Positions 34,341 through 47,019 of a DNA stretch of 64,000 nt are shown here, piece after piece. Each line of letters starts with the position of its first letter. Position 1 is the stretch's first letter. The notes under the pieces were generated by a model that was not told where the DNA came from, did not search any database, and worked only from the letters and a program-made list of their open reading frames with translations. Origin of the DNA: Neckera pumila (Eukaryota; Streptophyta; Bryopsida; Hypnales; Neckeraceae). The stretch is from contig OZ018412.1 of the NCBI GenBank assembly GCA_963969595.1, forward strand, positions 28,334,339 through 28,398,338. The letters are read 5' to 3'. Both the position numbers and the translations under genes were made by a program.

Positions 34341-34479
34341 GACAAGCCCAAATTGGATGAATTCTGTAAAAAGTAAGTATTCAACACATGGATCATGTAT
34401 GCAGCCAATGAAAGATGCAAGTCAAAGAGCCTCAATGGAAAATGAAGGTGACAATGACCATTTGGGCGAGTGCATTTAT

Positions 34480-34890
34480 AGGTGAGGCAAGCACAGGTGA
34501 CAGAGGGCGCGTGCGGACAGGCGACCACGGGTTGTACAAGGCGCATGCAAATCACACATCTAGCGACCGCGTCTACTATAGGGCGCATGCAGATCCTCGG
34601 AGGTGACTGTGGGTCCTAGGGGGTGACAGCGGGCAACTGCGGGTCTTCATGGGCGACTATAGATTTAGATTTGGGCAACTGCGGGTCTTCAAGGGGCGAC
34701 TACGGATTCAGATTTGGACAATTGCACATTCGGGTTGACTTTGGGTCCCTGAAGCTAACCCGTAGTTGCTGTATCCGCTATTGTTGTACATGTGGTTGCC
34801 TCAACACGTGGTCGCCTAATCCACAGTCGCCCCTCTTAGTTGTCGCCCTAAGCCACAGTTGCCAATATCTGTTTTATTTGCAGTCGCCCC
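34480..34890 (-). repeat. GCAGTCGCC-type minisatellite upstream of B2
   Basis: On the plus strand, 34480-34740 carries repeated GGGCGACTGCGGGT-like units and 34755-34890 carries the inverse (CACAGTCGCCCCT), so the two halves form a large imperfect inverted repeat. It corresponds to the array upstream of B1 and probably marks the end of the B element. Confidence 0.6.
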
Positions 34891-35299
34891 TGAATGTCCC
34901 ATGCGGAGGATACATGGCATCCAGGTGGCCTATGTAAATAGGGGGGTATTTTTTTAAAAGCCAAAGGTAAATTTGACTTTATTGGACGTCGCAGAAGGTT
35001 CTACTAGATGTCGTGTGACGTTCGTCTATCGCGTTGTCGCCCTGTCCAGAAAGACAACCCTCTTTCGGTCAATTTGGGAATTGAGTAGAAACTTTCGGCG
35101 AAAAAGGCCTCCATAGGGATTCTTGGCATCTAAAAAGATGCTTCTAGTTTTATCTTCCAATCTTATCCTGCTGTTGTGGTCAGTTGCTATGATTCAAATT
35201 TTTCCCTAATGTGGTGAACTATTATTGGAATATGAATCGATTACTATTCCGTCAAAATCCCTAATCGGATTCCAATTCATCAAATTAGTCTTGAATTTG
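34891..35299. other. Gene-free stretch between B2 and T4
   Basis: No coding region. The last CGACGTC/GTCGCC words of the B2 minisatellite decline near 35040. Confidence 0.35.
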
Positions 35300-35432
35300 C
35301 CCCTCTGGAATTATTTTAAGCATTTTCATGCTTCTTACAATTCTACACTATTCTGATAGGGACTTCTACCAAATATAGCGTGAACACTCTTTTTATATCT
35401 TTTTTGCAAATATTACTATAAAAATAAGCAAA

Positions 35433-37554
35433 ATGCAAAAAAATTTAGATCATGAGATCCAAGTGACATATACAAGGCTCACAGGTGTCCGCACAGAAAA
35501 GTATTCAATGGACAAGTTCCGGAACCCAGCAGATCCAAACGAGAAATACGCCACTTGTGACTGTACAAGTCTCCGGGATCAGCAACTATTAGAATTCTTG
35601 ATCCCCATTTTGTATCTAGAAAAGCCCACCCGGATTACAATAACGATGGAAAACGTGATCTCTGGACCTATAGGGGATAGGAAAAGTCTGGCTCCAAGAC
35701 CCGTAAGTTGGGGTGTAATCATCTATTGTATAGTGGATAAATTAGCGGGAAACATTGTGGGTAGGAAGTCTAGCCCAATTAGCCCCTATCTTTTCCTCCT
35801 CTACCATCTGCAAGAGACTCTTAGTGAACCGGAGCAGATTGATCACGTATTGGAAGGGGGAGAACCTTCTCAAGTATAGACTCGCCCCGGATGATGTACT
35901 GGATCTAGATTTGGAAGAGAAGGAGGACAAGCTGAACCTAGGGCATGTTTTGCCGGACAACTCCGGAACCCGCCGGAAGTCCATTGATCTAGGTTCATGC
36001 GGAAAGCATGAAGCAGGAGGATCCAAACCATCTCGGAATCCGATTCCAGAACTGGATCTCTTTGAAGCCGCCATCAACTAGTTGAGGGTCACCAAGGTGT
36101 CGAATGAGAGAAGGACTTCCCTGATCTGGAGCATATGCGAGAAGTTGGACGTGATGGAAGAAGCTCAGGTACTTGACACCCTCAACTGGAGGCCTGATCC
36201 GGAAGAAGTGCGGCAGTTGCAAGAGCAGCTCCGGAATATGGAGCAGGAGTGGAACCATTTTTGTGATCATGCTAGATGGACGGAGGGGAGATGAACACCG
36301 CAAACAAAAGGGCAACAAAAGCCATGGATCTTGTCCGAAAGTTGAGAAAGGTAGTTGACCTACCTACCGACGTGATCTCGAGGGCCACCATTTGGAATTC
36401 CCAGATGATTAGTGAAGGCTACATTGTCGGAATGAAGGTCGTCACCATCCTAGTCAACTTTGAAGCTCGGATTGAGACAACATTGAAGGAGATGCGCCAA
36501 TTGCATTAGAGAAAAATTCAGCCTATTATAAGGTTGTTTGAAGTTGATATGCCATGCTATTCTTTGTATGGCCTGTCAACTTCAAAATTGCTCTTGGTGA
36601 GCAGTTAGAGTCTCTGATTGCTCGCCGAAGCAGTCAAGTCTCGCACTATTTATTTATTTATTTATTTATAAATATATATTATTTTTTAATATTTTTAATA
36701 TTAATTTTTATTTTTTTTAATATTTTTTTATTTGGAATTTTTGGTTCTTGCACCATTGCTGCTGTAGTTTTAGCAAGGCGGAAATAGGAGAAAACGATTT
36801 TTTAGCAAAATGATAGCAAGTTTTAGGGTACCTAGGAGGATTGTGGAGCAGTCTTCCAGAGGCCTGAAATTTCCTCTAATGATAGGGATTCTTGATCTAC
36901 TTCTAGGGCTAGACCAGGAAATGTTTGCAGATCTGTCTGGCAAAGCTTTTCAAGACGCTCCGGCCCAACCACATCCAACCCCACAATCCGTACCCCAACT
37001 AGGGTCCCCCGCCTAATCATCATTAGCTATGAAGAGGAGTGCGGAAGTTAAGAAGATTTCAATTTCTAGACCGAATCTGGGAAGGACGCCGAAGACAACT
37101 CCGGTGCGAACATTGTTTCCCGTTTTGCCTTCCGGACGTCAACTTGTAGTAAATCTCTTCCCACCTCTTCCTCCTATTCTAGCTACGGCCGGACTTGTTC
37201 AACAAACGAAAAGCTTACAGAACTTGGCTTGGACCAATTTGGAAAGGTTTAGCCACATGCGACAACCAACGCCTCCTCATCTACAGCCGATGGATTTCAT
37301 GGACCTAACAAGGCACAAAACAGCACGGCGGAAACATAGGTAAAATTGAAGCTCCGTTGGAAATTGACGTGACTGAGGAAGAGTCAGCGAAAATGCACTC
37401 TTGGTCAGAGTCGGAGGATGAGTTGGATCCTCCCATGACTTGGACCTGGTCTGCAACAAAGAACACTCCGCCCAAGAAGTTGAGTCGGAAAACATCTGGG
37501 CGGCAGCCAAAGGCGAGACTTCAGCAAAAAAGCTGCGGAAGGATAATTGACTAG
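35433..37554 (+). pseudogene. T-family ORF in T4, N-terminally truncated and frameshifted
   Basis: Begins inside the globular domain: M-D-K-F-R-N-P-A-D-P-N-E-K, then C-T-S-L-R-D-Q-Q-L-L-E-F-L and E-N-V-I-S-G-P-I-G-D-R-K. Frame changes near 35850 and 36285, TAG at 36079 and further breaks follow. The helical block V-I-S-R-A-T-I-W-N-S-Q-M-I-S-E-G (36369-36416) aligns with V-N-K-A-N-L-F-D-Q-Q-V-M-T-E-G of T2. The basic C-terminus (K-K-L-S-R-K-T-S-G-R-Q-P-K-A-R) ends at 37554. The acidic tract is reduced compared with T2. Confidence 0.55.
36643..36740. repeat. Simple AT-rich tract inside T4
   Basis: A run of TTTA repeats followed by TATTTTTAATATTTTTAAT-type sequence, interrupting the T4 coding region. 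Probably a microsatellite expansion or small insertion. Confidence 0.6.
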
Positions 37555-38850
37555 GTCAGTAAGTCTGTTAGTTAGGATTTTATTTGGTTAGTTGTGTCCA
37601 GATCAAGTAACCCAGATGTGGGGCCCAAGGTTCCGGACTTTTAGAGTGTGAATGGCTTTCTCATTTTCTCGAAACGATCAGTAGGACCATTAGCCGGGTT
37701 TTGTGTTGGCCGTTTGGCCGCTATTTGTTGGTTTTTAAGGGCAAGCTGGCTTGCTGGCCTCCCATTTCTTTCCTTGTCATTTAATTTGAGCATTTAGGAG
37801 ATCACCTTGGGGATTATTTTCTTGTATATTGCATCTATGGTCACTTGTATGCTGGTGTGTAAGTGAGAGTGTGCAAGGAGGGGAGTCCAGATTCTTTGAA
37901 AACTGGATTAGACTAAGTGTGTTTTGCAGAGGAGTTTAGATTTGCAAGTGAAGAGCTGTGCGTGTTGCCTTTAATTTGCCGGAACGGTGATCCAGTGGAG
38001 GCCCTGAAGGGGCACGGATGCAAGTCCGGAATTTGAAGAGCATTTCCGTGCGGAAGTAAGAGACCGTCAGAGGAATATTTCCACCCATCAGAAGGTCTGC
38101 CAACCTGAGGAGCAGTCAAAAGCTAGGAAGTCAGCCCTTAGTTCTGGAAGTCGTAGATCCATTGTTGTAGTACGGAGGACCTAACGCGTCCCTGCGTAAC
38201 CAACTTTCTGAGTGTTTGATCCGGAAGTTGTGAAGGAGCCACCCTCTTTGCTCGATTGGTTATTTCCTTGGGTTGTTTTTGGTTTAATAGAGGAGAGATT
38301 GTGTTAGGATTTGGAGTGGTGAAATTCCCTACCCTCGGAAAGAGCAAGTGCGGACCCTCTGAGGATAAAACAGAGGTATCAAAACCCACCAAGTTGTATA
38401 GTTAGACCCGGAACCAAATCAAGCCGATTTTGGGTTAGATTCTGGAAAGAAAGAACTTCCAGAAGATAGTTTGTGAGTTGGACGGATCACTCTCCAGGTG
38501 GTCAACTTCCGGAAACTTCCAAGTTCCGGAAACCTAAAATTGAGATAACATTTGGAATTCCCTGGGACAATATTTTGTATCATCTTACCACATTTTTGTG
38601 TAAGGATACTTACGCCTAGATTACGCATATGACAATTTGCTAAACATTTGGTTTATAAAGAGTTGAATGAAAATCTAATTATGAAATTATCATAATTATT
38701 ACCATTTCTATTGTAAATTGTATGGAGCTATAGCAAATGCAATTGAGGTAGTTGTAGACAATTGTATTAATCAATATTATTTGGGGGTTATTTTGGTCAT
38801 GTACCATATGTGAAGCTTACAACACCAAGAAACCTCCTTTATCTATATAA

Positions 38851-39056
38851 CACTAGAAGAAACCCGTGTTTAATGTGACAAGCTTGATTTTTCTTGATGG
38901 ATTTTTCTAAACATCCACAGTAGCCAAAACCATGTTTTCATGTTACAGTGGATGTTATAATTGACATAAAAACATGGTTTTGGCTACTGTGGATGTCTAG
39001 AAAAATCCGTCAAGAAAAATCAAGCTCGTCACATTAAATACGGGGTTCTTCTAGTG
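38851..39056. mobile_element. CACTA-type hairpin MITE, 206 bp, near-perfect
   Basis: Starts CACTAGAAGAAACCC and ends GGGGTTCTTCTAGTG, flanked by TAA (38848-38850 and 39057-39059), a 3-bp duplication. The arms of about 90 bp are almost exact inverse complements (AAAACCATGTTTT against AAAACATGGTTTT in the loop-proximal part; ATCCACAGTAGCC against GGCTACTGTGGAT). The loop is only about 25 bp. High arm identity suggests a recent insertion. Confidence 0.85.
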
Positions 39057-39269
39057 TAAACTGACCAGCCCAATGTTTTATCTTCATAATTCCGCTTCTA
39101 AATTAACAATATGCAAACCACAAGCACATTTCTTTGATGTGTTGTTTTAATTGGCTACACTAATTAAAATTATAAGTTCTTCAAAAGTGTGTCTTGAAAT
39201 TTAGAATCTTACGGACTTGTTGCTATAAACTAAATATACTTTGCAATAGTGAATTTGTCCTCCCTCCTA

Positions 39270-40225
39270 ACCACCAGCCTCCATATCTTAACCCCTAAAG
39301 GACCAACATCCGTTTTTTGGATGTATAGAAATTTTGGGCAGGTACGTGTGACTAGAGAGATCCATACGTGAGGCTGAAATTTTAATAGAAGATGGGGGCG
39401 AGGAATATCTTCATGTGTACCAAGTTTCATAACATTTCGAAATACGAGTCAAAAGTTGTGACCTGATATGTTACTTTTTTTCGTAACCGGGCAGTTTGGG
39501 CAGATTAGAAATGATCATTTTTTCCGGATTTTTTTTTTTGAAATTGGTTCTCTACATTTATATATACTTAAAAAGCTTTGAGTCACTCCATTTCAATCAA
39601 TGAGTCAAAAGTTATGAGGGTTTTTGAATTGCAGGCAGTTATGGATTCTCTACTCTAAAAAAAACTTTAAAGTCGTTTATTTAACTCAATTTTCAAAAAT
39701 TTTGGAAAAAAATAAAATCTTAGGATGTAGATTGATTATTACAACACTACAACCGTTGGGATTAGCATTTTTAAATTCCATGATTAAATTTTTAACAATT
39801 TAGTATTTTGAGTCATTTTCTACTTCTTTCTACTTACTATTTTTTTCCTATATGTTGTACAATTCCAAATGATGTGAAATTTTTCAAGCATATAGACAAC
39901 TTGTTTAGGAAACTGAATTCAAAGAAGCAACACCTTTATCGGCATTTTTTCATTGAAAAGTGAGCTTGTAAGTGCAGCTGCCCGGTTTTTCGCAGGATTG
40001 AAAAAATGGTTTTCAAGACTTTGAATGCTTATATCTTATGATCCACACGGTGGAATTTTCTGAAATTTTTACCACATGTTTTCAAAATATCATACTACAA
40101 GATCCGTTGGTTACATGTGTCAAAAATTGTTTTTTTCCAAAAATTTGGTAGTTGTATTAGAAATGGCAGTTTTGGAGCGTTTTTGGTGATTACATAGTCA
40201 TGAAACTTTAGGGGTTAATTCCAGT
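39270..40225 (+). repeat. R-family AT-rich repeat, copy R2
   Basis: The inverse counterpart of 59.0-59.94 kb over nearly its full length. Shared landmarks: AGAAATTTTGGGCAGGTAC, GGAATATCTTCATGTGTA, TGATATGTTACTTTTTTTCG, GTTGTATTAGAAATGGCAG and TTTTGGTGATTACATAGTC. No conserved frame and no poly-A tail are seen. It may be a non-autonomous transposon or a decayed 3'/LTR fragment; its class is unknown. Confidence 0.7.
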
Positions 40226-40399
40226 GCACTTAATAGAGAAATAATATTTCTCCATGCTGATTTTGAACATTCAACAATATTTTGAACATTCAAATATTGT
40301 TTACGGTTTATATATAGGAATTAAGTACTGCTCTAATTGTAATTCATAAACCTCTACATGTACAAACAAAAATGCATATAGAAATAACTCAATTTTTCA

Positions 40400-41075
40400 A
40401 TATTTTTTTGGAAAAAATAAAACTACTGGATGAAGATTGTTGATTAAAACAACAAATCTATGTTGAAATTGGTTTATTAGATTTATATGTTAGTAAAAAG
40501 CTTCAAATCATTCCATTTTGATCAATGAATCAAAAGTTATTAAAAACTTTAGTTTATGGATAGTTGTAGAACATCTATTCTAAAATAAACTTTGAAGTCC
40601 TTTATTTGATCCAATTTTCAATATTTTTGAAAAAAAGATAAATAATGATTGTGGATTGTTTATTATAATATTCCAACCATTGAAAATTGACATTTTTCAA
40701 TTCTAAAACTAAATTCTTAACAATTTAGTATTTTGAACCATTCCTACTTCTTTCTATTTACTATTTATCCCGTGTATATTGTACAATACAATTTCAAATG
40801 ATTTGAAGTTTTTCAATAACATAGACAACTTGCCTCACAAAATGAACTTAAAGGAACACCACCATTTTGGACATTTTTCTATAAAGATGTAAGTTTGGGA
40901 AGTGCAAAAGCTCAGTTCTCGTAGAGCCCCCTAAAAGGATTTTTTTCACTTCAAATGCTAATATCTTGCAATCTATTCGGTAGAAACTTTTGAAATTTGT
41001 CCCACGTTTTTTAAAACTAGCTCGCGTAGTACAAGATCGTACTGTTACATGAATCTAGATGTGTTTTTTTCTTTT
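40400..41075 (+). repeat. R-family AT-rich repeat, copy R3
   Basis: A second, more diverged copy directly following R2 in the same orientation. It repeats GAAATTGGTTTATTAGATTT..., CATTTTGATCAATGAATCAA, TTTAGTATTTTGAACCATTC and CTAATATCTTGCAATC in the same order as R2, about 900 bp later. A tandem duplication or nested insertion could explain this. Confidence 0.6.
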
Positions 41076-43238
41076 TCTTTTTCTTTTTTCAATCTCCTTA
41101 CTCTTAAGCAATTTCCAAAAAGTGATCTTCTTCAATATTCTTCCTTTGTTTAGAAATTACCTTGTATGAGTCTCTAATTTGAGCGTCTAAAATTACAAGA
41201 TTGTCTTTGTAACAAGTATTGAATGCTCAAAGACTACAAAACCAACATCCAAACTTATGGCTATTCACCTAACTTTCAATTACAATCAGCTTCTAATATG
41301 GAATTTTCAATAATCAATATAATTAATTATACTTAGCACCATTTCTTCATCCTTGCCCCATTTTTTAGGTTATTTTATTTCATCCTTTTTGTAAATTATT
41401 TCCTGCAGGTTTGTAATTTGAAACCATTCACAATAATTAAAGACCATTTCTAGACATTTTATAAGGGCCATTTGAAGAGCATTGGTAATTTTTGATTCCC
41501 CTACTATAATCCCTAAGGCCTTAAAGTCCCAAGGCCAATTTCTTGCCCCAAACCACCCTAAACTGCCAAGTTTGTTACATTTGCCAAAATAAATAAATAA
41601 GAACATTTTTTCAGAATCTAACCATAGGATTTTGTATTTAACTTGTATAAGATCATGTGATAAAAATTTCATAAAGTTTGACCACATAGATTGCAAGATA
41701 TAAGTATTCAAAGTTGAAAAAATAATAATATAAACTTTGATTTGCAAATCCAAATGACTTTGACTTCCATTTGTAGAAAGATTTTGACTACAAACTTTGA
41801 ATTAAGAAAATCTTGTGTTGAAAAATTGAATTGAGAGTCTTGGAATTAATTTTACAAAAGAAAATATTTGATTTCCATTCTCTAAAATTCTTCAATAGAA
41901 GTAGGTTCAAGATTGAAAAAGAACTAAATCATTAATAACTATGAGATGAGATTGAAATGCAATACTCTTAACAGTGAGATTATTCTAGCAACCAAATTTA
42001 ACCCCGCCCAACAATTTCTACTAAAAAATTGTGAAAACTGCATTGAAAAATGAATCCTACAAGGGCTTTTTCTAAGAAAAAGCTCTAATTGCCTATATAT
42101 TAAGATCGTCCATAATTTTTGCATAATATGTCAAAATGAGATGAATCAAAGCTTTACATTTAGGAAAAAATATAATCTTCTAGAATTTAAAAAAAAATAT
42201 ATTTTGATTTTTTGTGATTTTTTTCATATTATTGACCGAATTCAATTTCAAGCTTTGTGGTATAACTTTTATTCCCAAGTACCAATTGTAATAGAAATTA
42301 TATTCCCACAAAGCTAATCACTTTTATCTATCTTATGAGAAAGTTTCAAAAAGTTTAATAAAAAATTGAGTTATAGGAACCTATCCAAAATCCATTTTCT
42401 TCTCTGAGAAGACAATAGAGTTTCTAGGGGTTGATAGGATATAAATCAGTTTAACAACAAACTTACTTGTCACTTAATTCCTGATAATGGATTATTTGCC
42501 AAAATGGAAGAGCCTATAACACATAAAAATCTCTCAACAAAGCACTTCAAAAATTGAGTGCAAATAAGGCACCTACAGCGACAAAGACAATCCAATCCAA
42601 AAAATATAAGAAGAATTGAAGGAAATAACAACAATCTTTAAAGTAACCTGAACTACAATAAAATTACATCCGAAGTTCAAAACTATTTATTTCTCTTGAA
42701 CTTAGAGCAACAATATACATCTCATAGACTATTATCATTTAGCTACAATAATAATTTCCAAAATTCACACTAAGGCAAGGACCAAAAATCAAGTTACCTA
42801 ATTATAAGCACAAGAGCTGCACTCAGAGAATAGACTTGCAATTGAGAAAAATTAATTGTTTGCATGGCCTACTTGAAGGACTTTCAAATATTTGTTTCAC
42901 ATACTTCCTATTGAAGTCTTGAAAAAGAATCTTTAGATTTTGATGGAAGGATAATTACTATGTGATGGTCCAATGGTCAATTTTCCATCCTTAGGCTTTG
43001 TATTCTTTAAAAAAACAAACCTCTATGAATACCCAAATGCACAGATAACAAACTCTATGAATACCCCCTTCAAGTCATTTCCAACCAACACAATTGTTTA
43101 CAATCTAATCAACATAACTATATTTGCAAACGATGACAAATTACAATGAAAATTTCAGATTACAATTGAATGCAAAAATCATGGTCAAGAGATTCAGATA
43201 AGAGGATAGCCAACAATTTGTCAAAATTGCCAACCGCA
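41076..43238. other. Gene-free AT-rich stretch with an R-family fragment
   Basis: At about 41640-41730, ATCATGTGATAAAAATTTCA and GCAAGATATAAGTATTCAAAG match R4 (59150-59215), in R4 orientation, so a fragment of the R family is present. No genes are seen. The last few hundred bases are the decayed 3' flank of the PPR-A pseudogene. Confidence 0.4.
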
Positions 43239-45933
43239 TCACCAATAATCACCACAAGAAGACACCCCATCTTGGAAGTGGTGAAAGCGACTAGCATCCC
43301 TTACAACAATATCTCGCTCAATGGCCTTTGAGATAAACTTGGTTGCTGTATGGCATTCTAAACATACTCGAAGGTTCTTGAACACCCAAATTGGCTGTCT
43401 AGGGGGTATCCGCATCAGTCCGTAAGCAATAGCCAACTTCTCGCTGTGGGAACAAAGAGTAAGGTCTTTCTCCTCCTCATCAATGTTCTGCAACACTAGC
43501 CGGGTGTCAGGAAAGTAGCCTTTGACCTTAATTGTCTCACTCAATCTCCTCAGCTCAGCATAGATCTCCTTCGCTTCTGCGTGAGAAGTGTTTCCTACGA
43601 CGAAGTCATGGACCTTGTTATCAACTTCAATCCAACTACGCCCTGGCTCCTTGCGTATGCCTCTCTCCTGCATCATAGTGCGCACCCACAACACTTCCTC
43701 CCACTTCCCAGCTGCAGCATAGATATTCGAGAGAAGCACGTATGCAGAAGCATCCTTCGGTTCCAACTTGAGGAGCTCGTTAGCGGCAAGTTTGCCCAAC
43801 TCCACATTACCGTACATTCTACAAGCGCCAAGCAGGGCTCCCCAAGTTGCACCATCTGCTTCCACCGGCATGTTGCCAATCAAGAGCTTTGCTTCCTCCA
43901 AGAGTCCTGCTCGACCAAGGGCATTCACCATGCAGTTACAAAGCTCCACAGTAGGTTCGATGCCATAGTCTTGTGTCATAGCCAATAAAAGTCTACGGCC
44001 CTCATCCACAAGGCCTGAATGACTACAAGCTGACAACAATGCAACGAATCAGATCTCATCAGGCTTCACACCGGCTGCAATCATAGATCTAAAGACTTCC
44101 AGGGCTTCATGCCCACAGCCATATTGAGCAAGTCCTCTAATCATCACGTTCCAAGTAATCACGTTCCGCTCCTCCATCTTGTCAAAAGCCAGGCGCGCAT
44201 CATCGATATTGCCACACTTTGCATACATGTGCACCAGCGCACTGCCCACACGCACATCGGACTCGAATCCGGCTTCACGGCCATGCCTGTGAACCTCCTT
44301 CACCCACTCCAAAGCCCCTGCGCTTGCACATGCATTCAGAATGCTAGCATAAGAGACTGCATCCGGCTTAAAGCCTTCCCGTTGCATTTGCTGAAACAGA
44401 TCATATGCTTCGTGCCCACAGCCATGTTGAGCAAGTCCTCCAATCATCACGTTCCGCTCCTCCATCTTGTCAAAAGCCAGGCGCGCATCATCGATACTGC
44501 CGCACTTTGCATACATGTGCATGAGCGCACTGCTCACACGCACATCGGACTCGAATGTATAATCCATGTAAAAAAAAATACACCTTTTTCAAGACTGTAT
44601 AATTGAACTTTAAAATGTTGTTGAGAGCGCAAAGGAGCGAGAGACGACGCAGCTGCTGCGACCGCTGGAGGACTCCGAAAGCGGAAGAACCTTTATAGTC
44701 TCTTCAACCTATAAATCGCGAAAATGAATTGTCATTATGATTTAAATGACCTTTAAATCCGGCTTCACGGGCATGCCTGTGAACCTCCTTCACCCACTCC
44801 AAAGCCCCTGCGCTTGCACATGCATTCAGAATGCTAGCATAAGTGACTGCATCCGGCTTAAAGCCTTCCCGTTGCATTTGCTGAAACAGTTCATATGCTT
44901 CGTGCCCACAGCCATGCTCTGCAAGTCCTCCAATCATCACGTTCCAAGTAATCACGTCCCGCTCCTCCATCTTGTCAAAAGCCAGGCGTGCATCATCAAT
45001 ACTGCCACACTTTGCATACATGTGCACCAGCACATTGCCCACACGCACATCGACCTCGAATCCGGCTGCACGGGCCTGCGTGTGAACCTCCTTCACCCAC
45101 TCCAAAGCCCCTGCACTTGCACATGCATTCAGGATACTCATATAAGTGATTGCGTTTGGTTTAAAGCCTTCCAGTTGCATTTGAAGAAACAATTTATATG
45201 CTTCGTGCCCACGGCCATGTTGCGCAAGTCCTCCAATTATCAAGTTCCATGAGATCACGTCGTGCTTCTTCATTCGTCCAAAAACTACTCGGGCATCATC
45301 GATACTGCCACAATTTGCATACATGTGCAGAAGCGAACCGCCAACACGCACATCTGATTCAAGCCCAGCATGTCTTACACACGCATGAACTTCTTTGCCC
45401 ACTGCAAAGCTGATGGATTGGCGTAAGCCTTCAGGACGCTCGAGAAAGTAAACGCATCTGGCTGGACCCCTTTTTGGAACATGTGATTGAAAAGTTCCAT
45501 TGCTTTTTCGGCACGCTTGTGCTTTGCATAACCTCCAATCAGGATGTTCCAACTGAAGACGTTCTTCTTCACAAGTTTATCAAACACTCCACGTGCAGCC
45601 TCCAAGTCTCCACACTTGATATACACGCTCACTAGGTTGTTTGCCACATATGTAATCTGCTCCATTCCACTCTGGTTGATGTAGTCGTGAACCTGCTTCG
45701 CCAAATTAACTTTAACGTTTTTCTCCTTCAAGCACCGTCTCAAAACTTCAACATACATATCCGAGTTGATGGCCAAGCCTTGTTCTAGTCGATTCTTCAA
45801 ATTACCAATTGCTTCAATCGTGTTTCTTGCACTTTCCATGGGCGTACGACCGCCACCAACATGTAGAATATGCCTCGACTCTCTTGCAGTACTAGACACA
45901 ATGCGTCTTTTTCCATTGTGGCCCTCCGATATC
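43239..45933 (-). pseudogene. PPR-DYW editing-factor pseudogene (PPR-A)
   Basis: The inverted paralogue of the gene at 52.5-54.7 kb. Several PLS-type PPR triplets of about 101 residues are followed by E and DYW domains (H-S-E-K-L-A, C-L-E-C-H, ending S-S-C-G-D-Y-W). Four lesions: a one-base loss near 45394 that shifts the frame at the codons W-A-K/E-V-H; a 190-bp insertion at 44559-44751; a 15-bp deletion after M-E-E-R-N (about 44455); and TGA at about 44049 where PPR-B has a Ser codon. In addition, the first Cys of the terminal C-x-C is Ser. The exon starts at 45933 right after an AG acceptor. An in-frame stop sits just upstream of that acceptor, so the exon had no start codon of its own before M-E-S-A-R-N (about 45840). 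Confidence 0.85.
44559..44751. mobile_element. About 190-bp insertion inside PPR-A
   Basis: Compared with every other repeat unit, the text between G-F and E-S-D-V-R-V is interrupted by about 190 bp. In gene orientation the flanks share ATT (GGATT before the insert, ATTCGAG after it), a 3-bp duplication. The insert has a T-rich run near its end (GTGTATTTTTTTTTACATGG) and no clear inverted terminal repeat. Class unassigned. It is not an intron, since no AG precedes the resumption. Confidence 0.6.
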
Positions 45934-46258
45934 CTGATTCATCAATACAGTCTCATTAGAAAAGAACTTAGAAAGAACATTGAAATGCAAAGTGGAAAGG
46001 GTGCAAGACCACTAATGCCCTGTACTCGCATATCTTAATGTGAACAAAATTGCATCCATCCAATTTATTTCTTGATATCTCTCACATACATAGCAATTCT
46101 TTGAAAATCATCCCACTCTAAGTGCATCCAATAACCCCAAAGAAAGAACAAAGCATATTGCATGAACAAGAATCCTCAAAATCACTCAAAATCACATATT
46201 CCTAGATGCACCTACTCTCATCACTAGACAAGGGAGCTAACGCAGTTCCTAAAGTTAC

Positions 46259-47019
46259 CTGTTTCCTTGTGTTGTGTCTTGAGAATCTTCGCTACGATAA
46301 TCATCAAGTGGCTGCAGTTTGCCCTTAGTTACCAACTTGAGCATTGCCTTCACCCCTGGTGGAGTTGACCAGCCATCTATCCAAAGCGCTTTCCTTGCCA
46401 CCTTATGTCTAAAGTCAAGTGATCTTGGATTCCTCTGTAGGCGCCACAACCCATGATCAGATCCTGAAAACCTGTCTCATGCTCATTTTGCATCCAACAA
46501 TCAACATTCAAGGAATATTTGTTGTTGATATTGCAATGATCTGAGCAATTTTCAGTGCACTCTTGGACAGCAAACAACGCGATTTCGCACTTGGTGCTTT
46601 ACTAAGTGCCCATTGCCTTGTACACGCAAGAAATATCCCCGTCACTTGTTGACCCGAGCATTGTATCCACTTTCATTTATCAAATAGTCAAACCTTATCG
46701 CCTCTATTGTCCCACCACTGCGTACGATCCGCAAAATACTCTTCCCAAAGTTCTTCAACCGACTGTGGTTCACCTGAATCCCCCGCAACATGCTTCGTCC
46801 ATGTCAGTCACATTCTCACCAAGAGGGGCAAACTCTTTCAGTGAAAAAGGGCATGTGATACATACCTGAAACATTGGAGTTCGAAGGTGGTCTCTTCCAA
46901 ACTGATGAAAATGATGAACACCTATTTGGTCCACTCCTTCGTATGGGAGAGGACAAGGGCAAGGATAAAGAAAGATAGAGTGGCCATGAAGACCTGAAGC
47001 CTGTGATTGCACAGACATC
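46259..47019 (-). pseudogene. OSB-type PDF-motif exons upstream of PPR-A
   Basis: Three exons are supported by comparison with the plus copy: 47019-46866, 46773-46694 and 46434-46259, each with AG/GT borders. They encode Ser/Pro-rich text, then W-E-E-Y-F-A-D-R-T-Q-W-W-D-N-R, then N-P-R-S-L-D-F-R-H-K and L-W-I-D-G-W-S-T-P-P. This is the pattern of the C-terminal PDF motif of plant OSB proteins (organellar single-stranded DNA-binding), here with the Pro of P-D-F changed to Leu. The last exon is 176 bp and ends at codons G-N-R in a GTAACT donor, matching the plus copy. Spliced to 45933 it stays in frame with PPR-A. No OB-fold was recognised upstream. Called a pseudogene because the downstream PPR part is dead. 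Confidence 0.55.

Larger units (their letters stand above)
35300..38634 (+). mobile_element. T4: diverged T-family element
   Basis: The 3' end is recognisable by the U5-like tail CCCTGGGACAATATTTTGT, followed by TTACCAC and GTGTAAGG, and ends in GACA at 38634. The next bases ATTTG (38635-38639) match ATTTG at 35295-35299, which would make a 5-bp duplication; with only one candidate pair this is tentative. The 5' leader is shorter than in T2/T3 and the N-terminal third of the ORF is missing, so an internal deletion near the 5' end is likely. Confidence 0.45.

Noticed and set aside
44109..45413. Long plus-strand ORFs (44109-44606, 44746-45252, 45198-45413)
   Set aside because: They are antisense to the PPR-A repeats and repeat only because the PPR units repeat.
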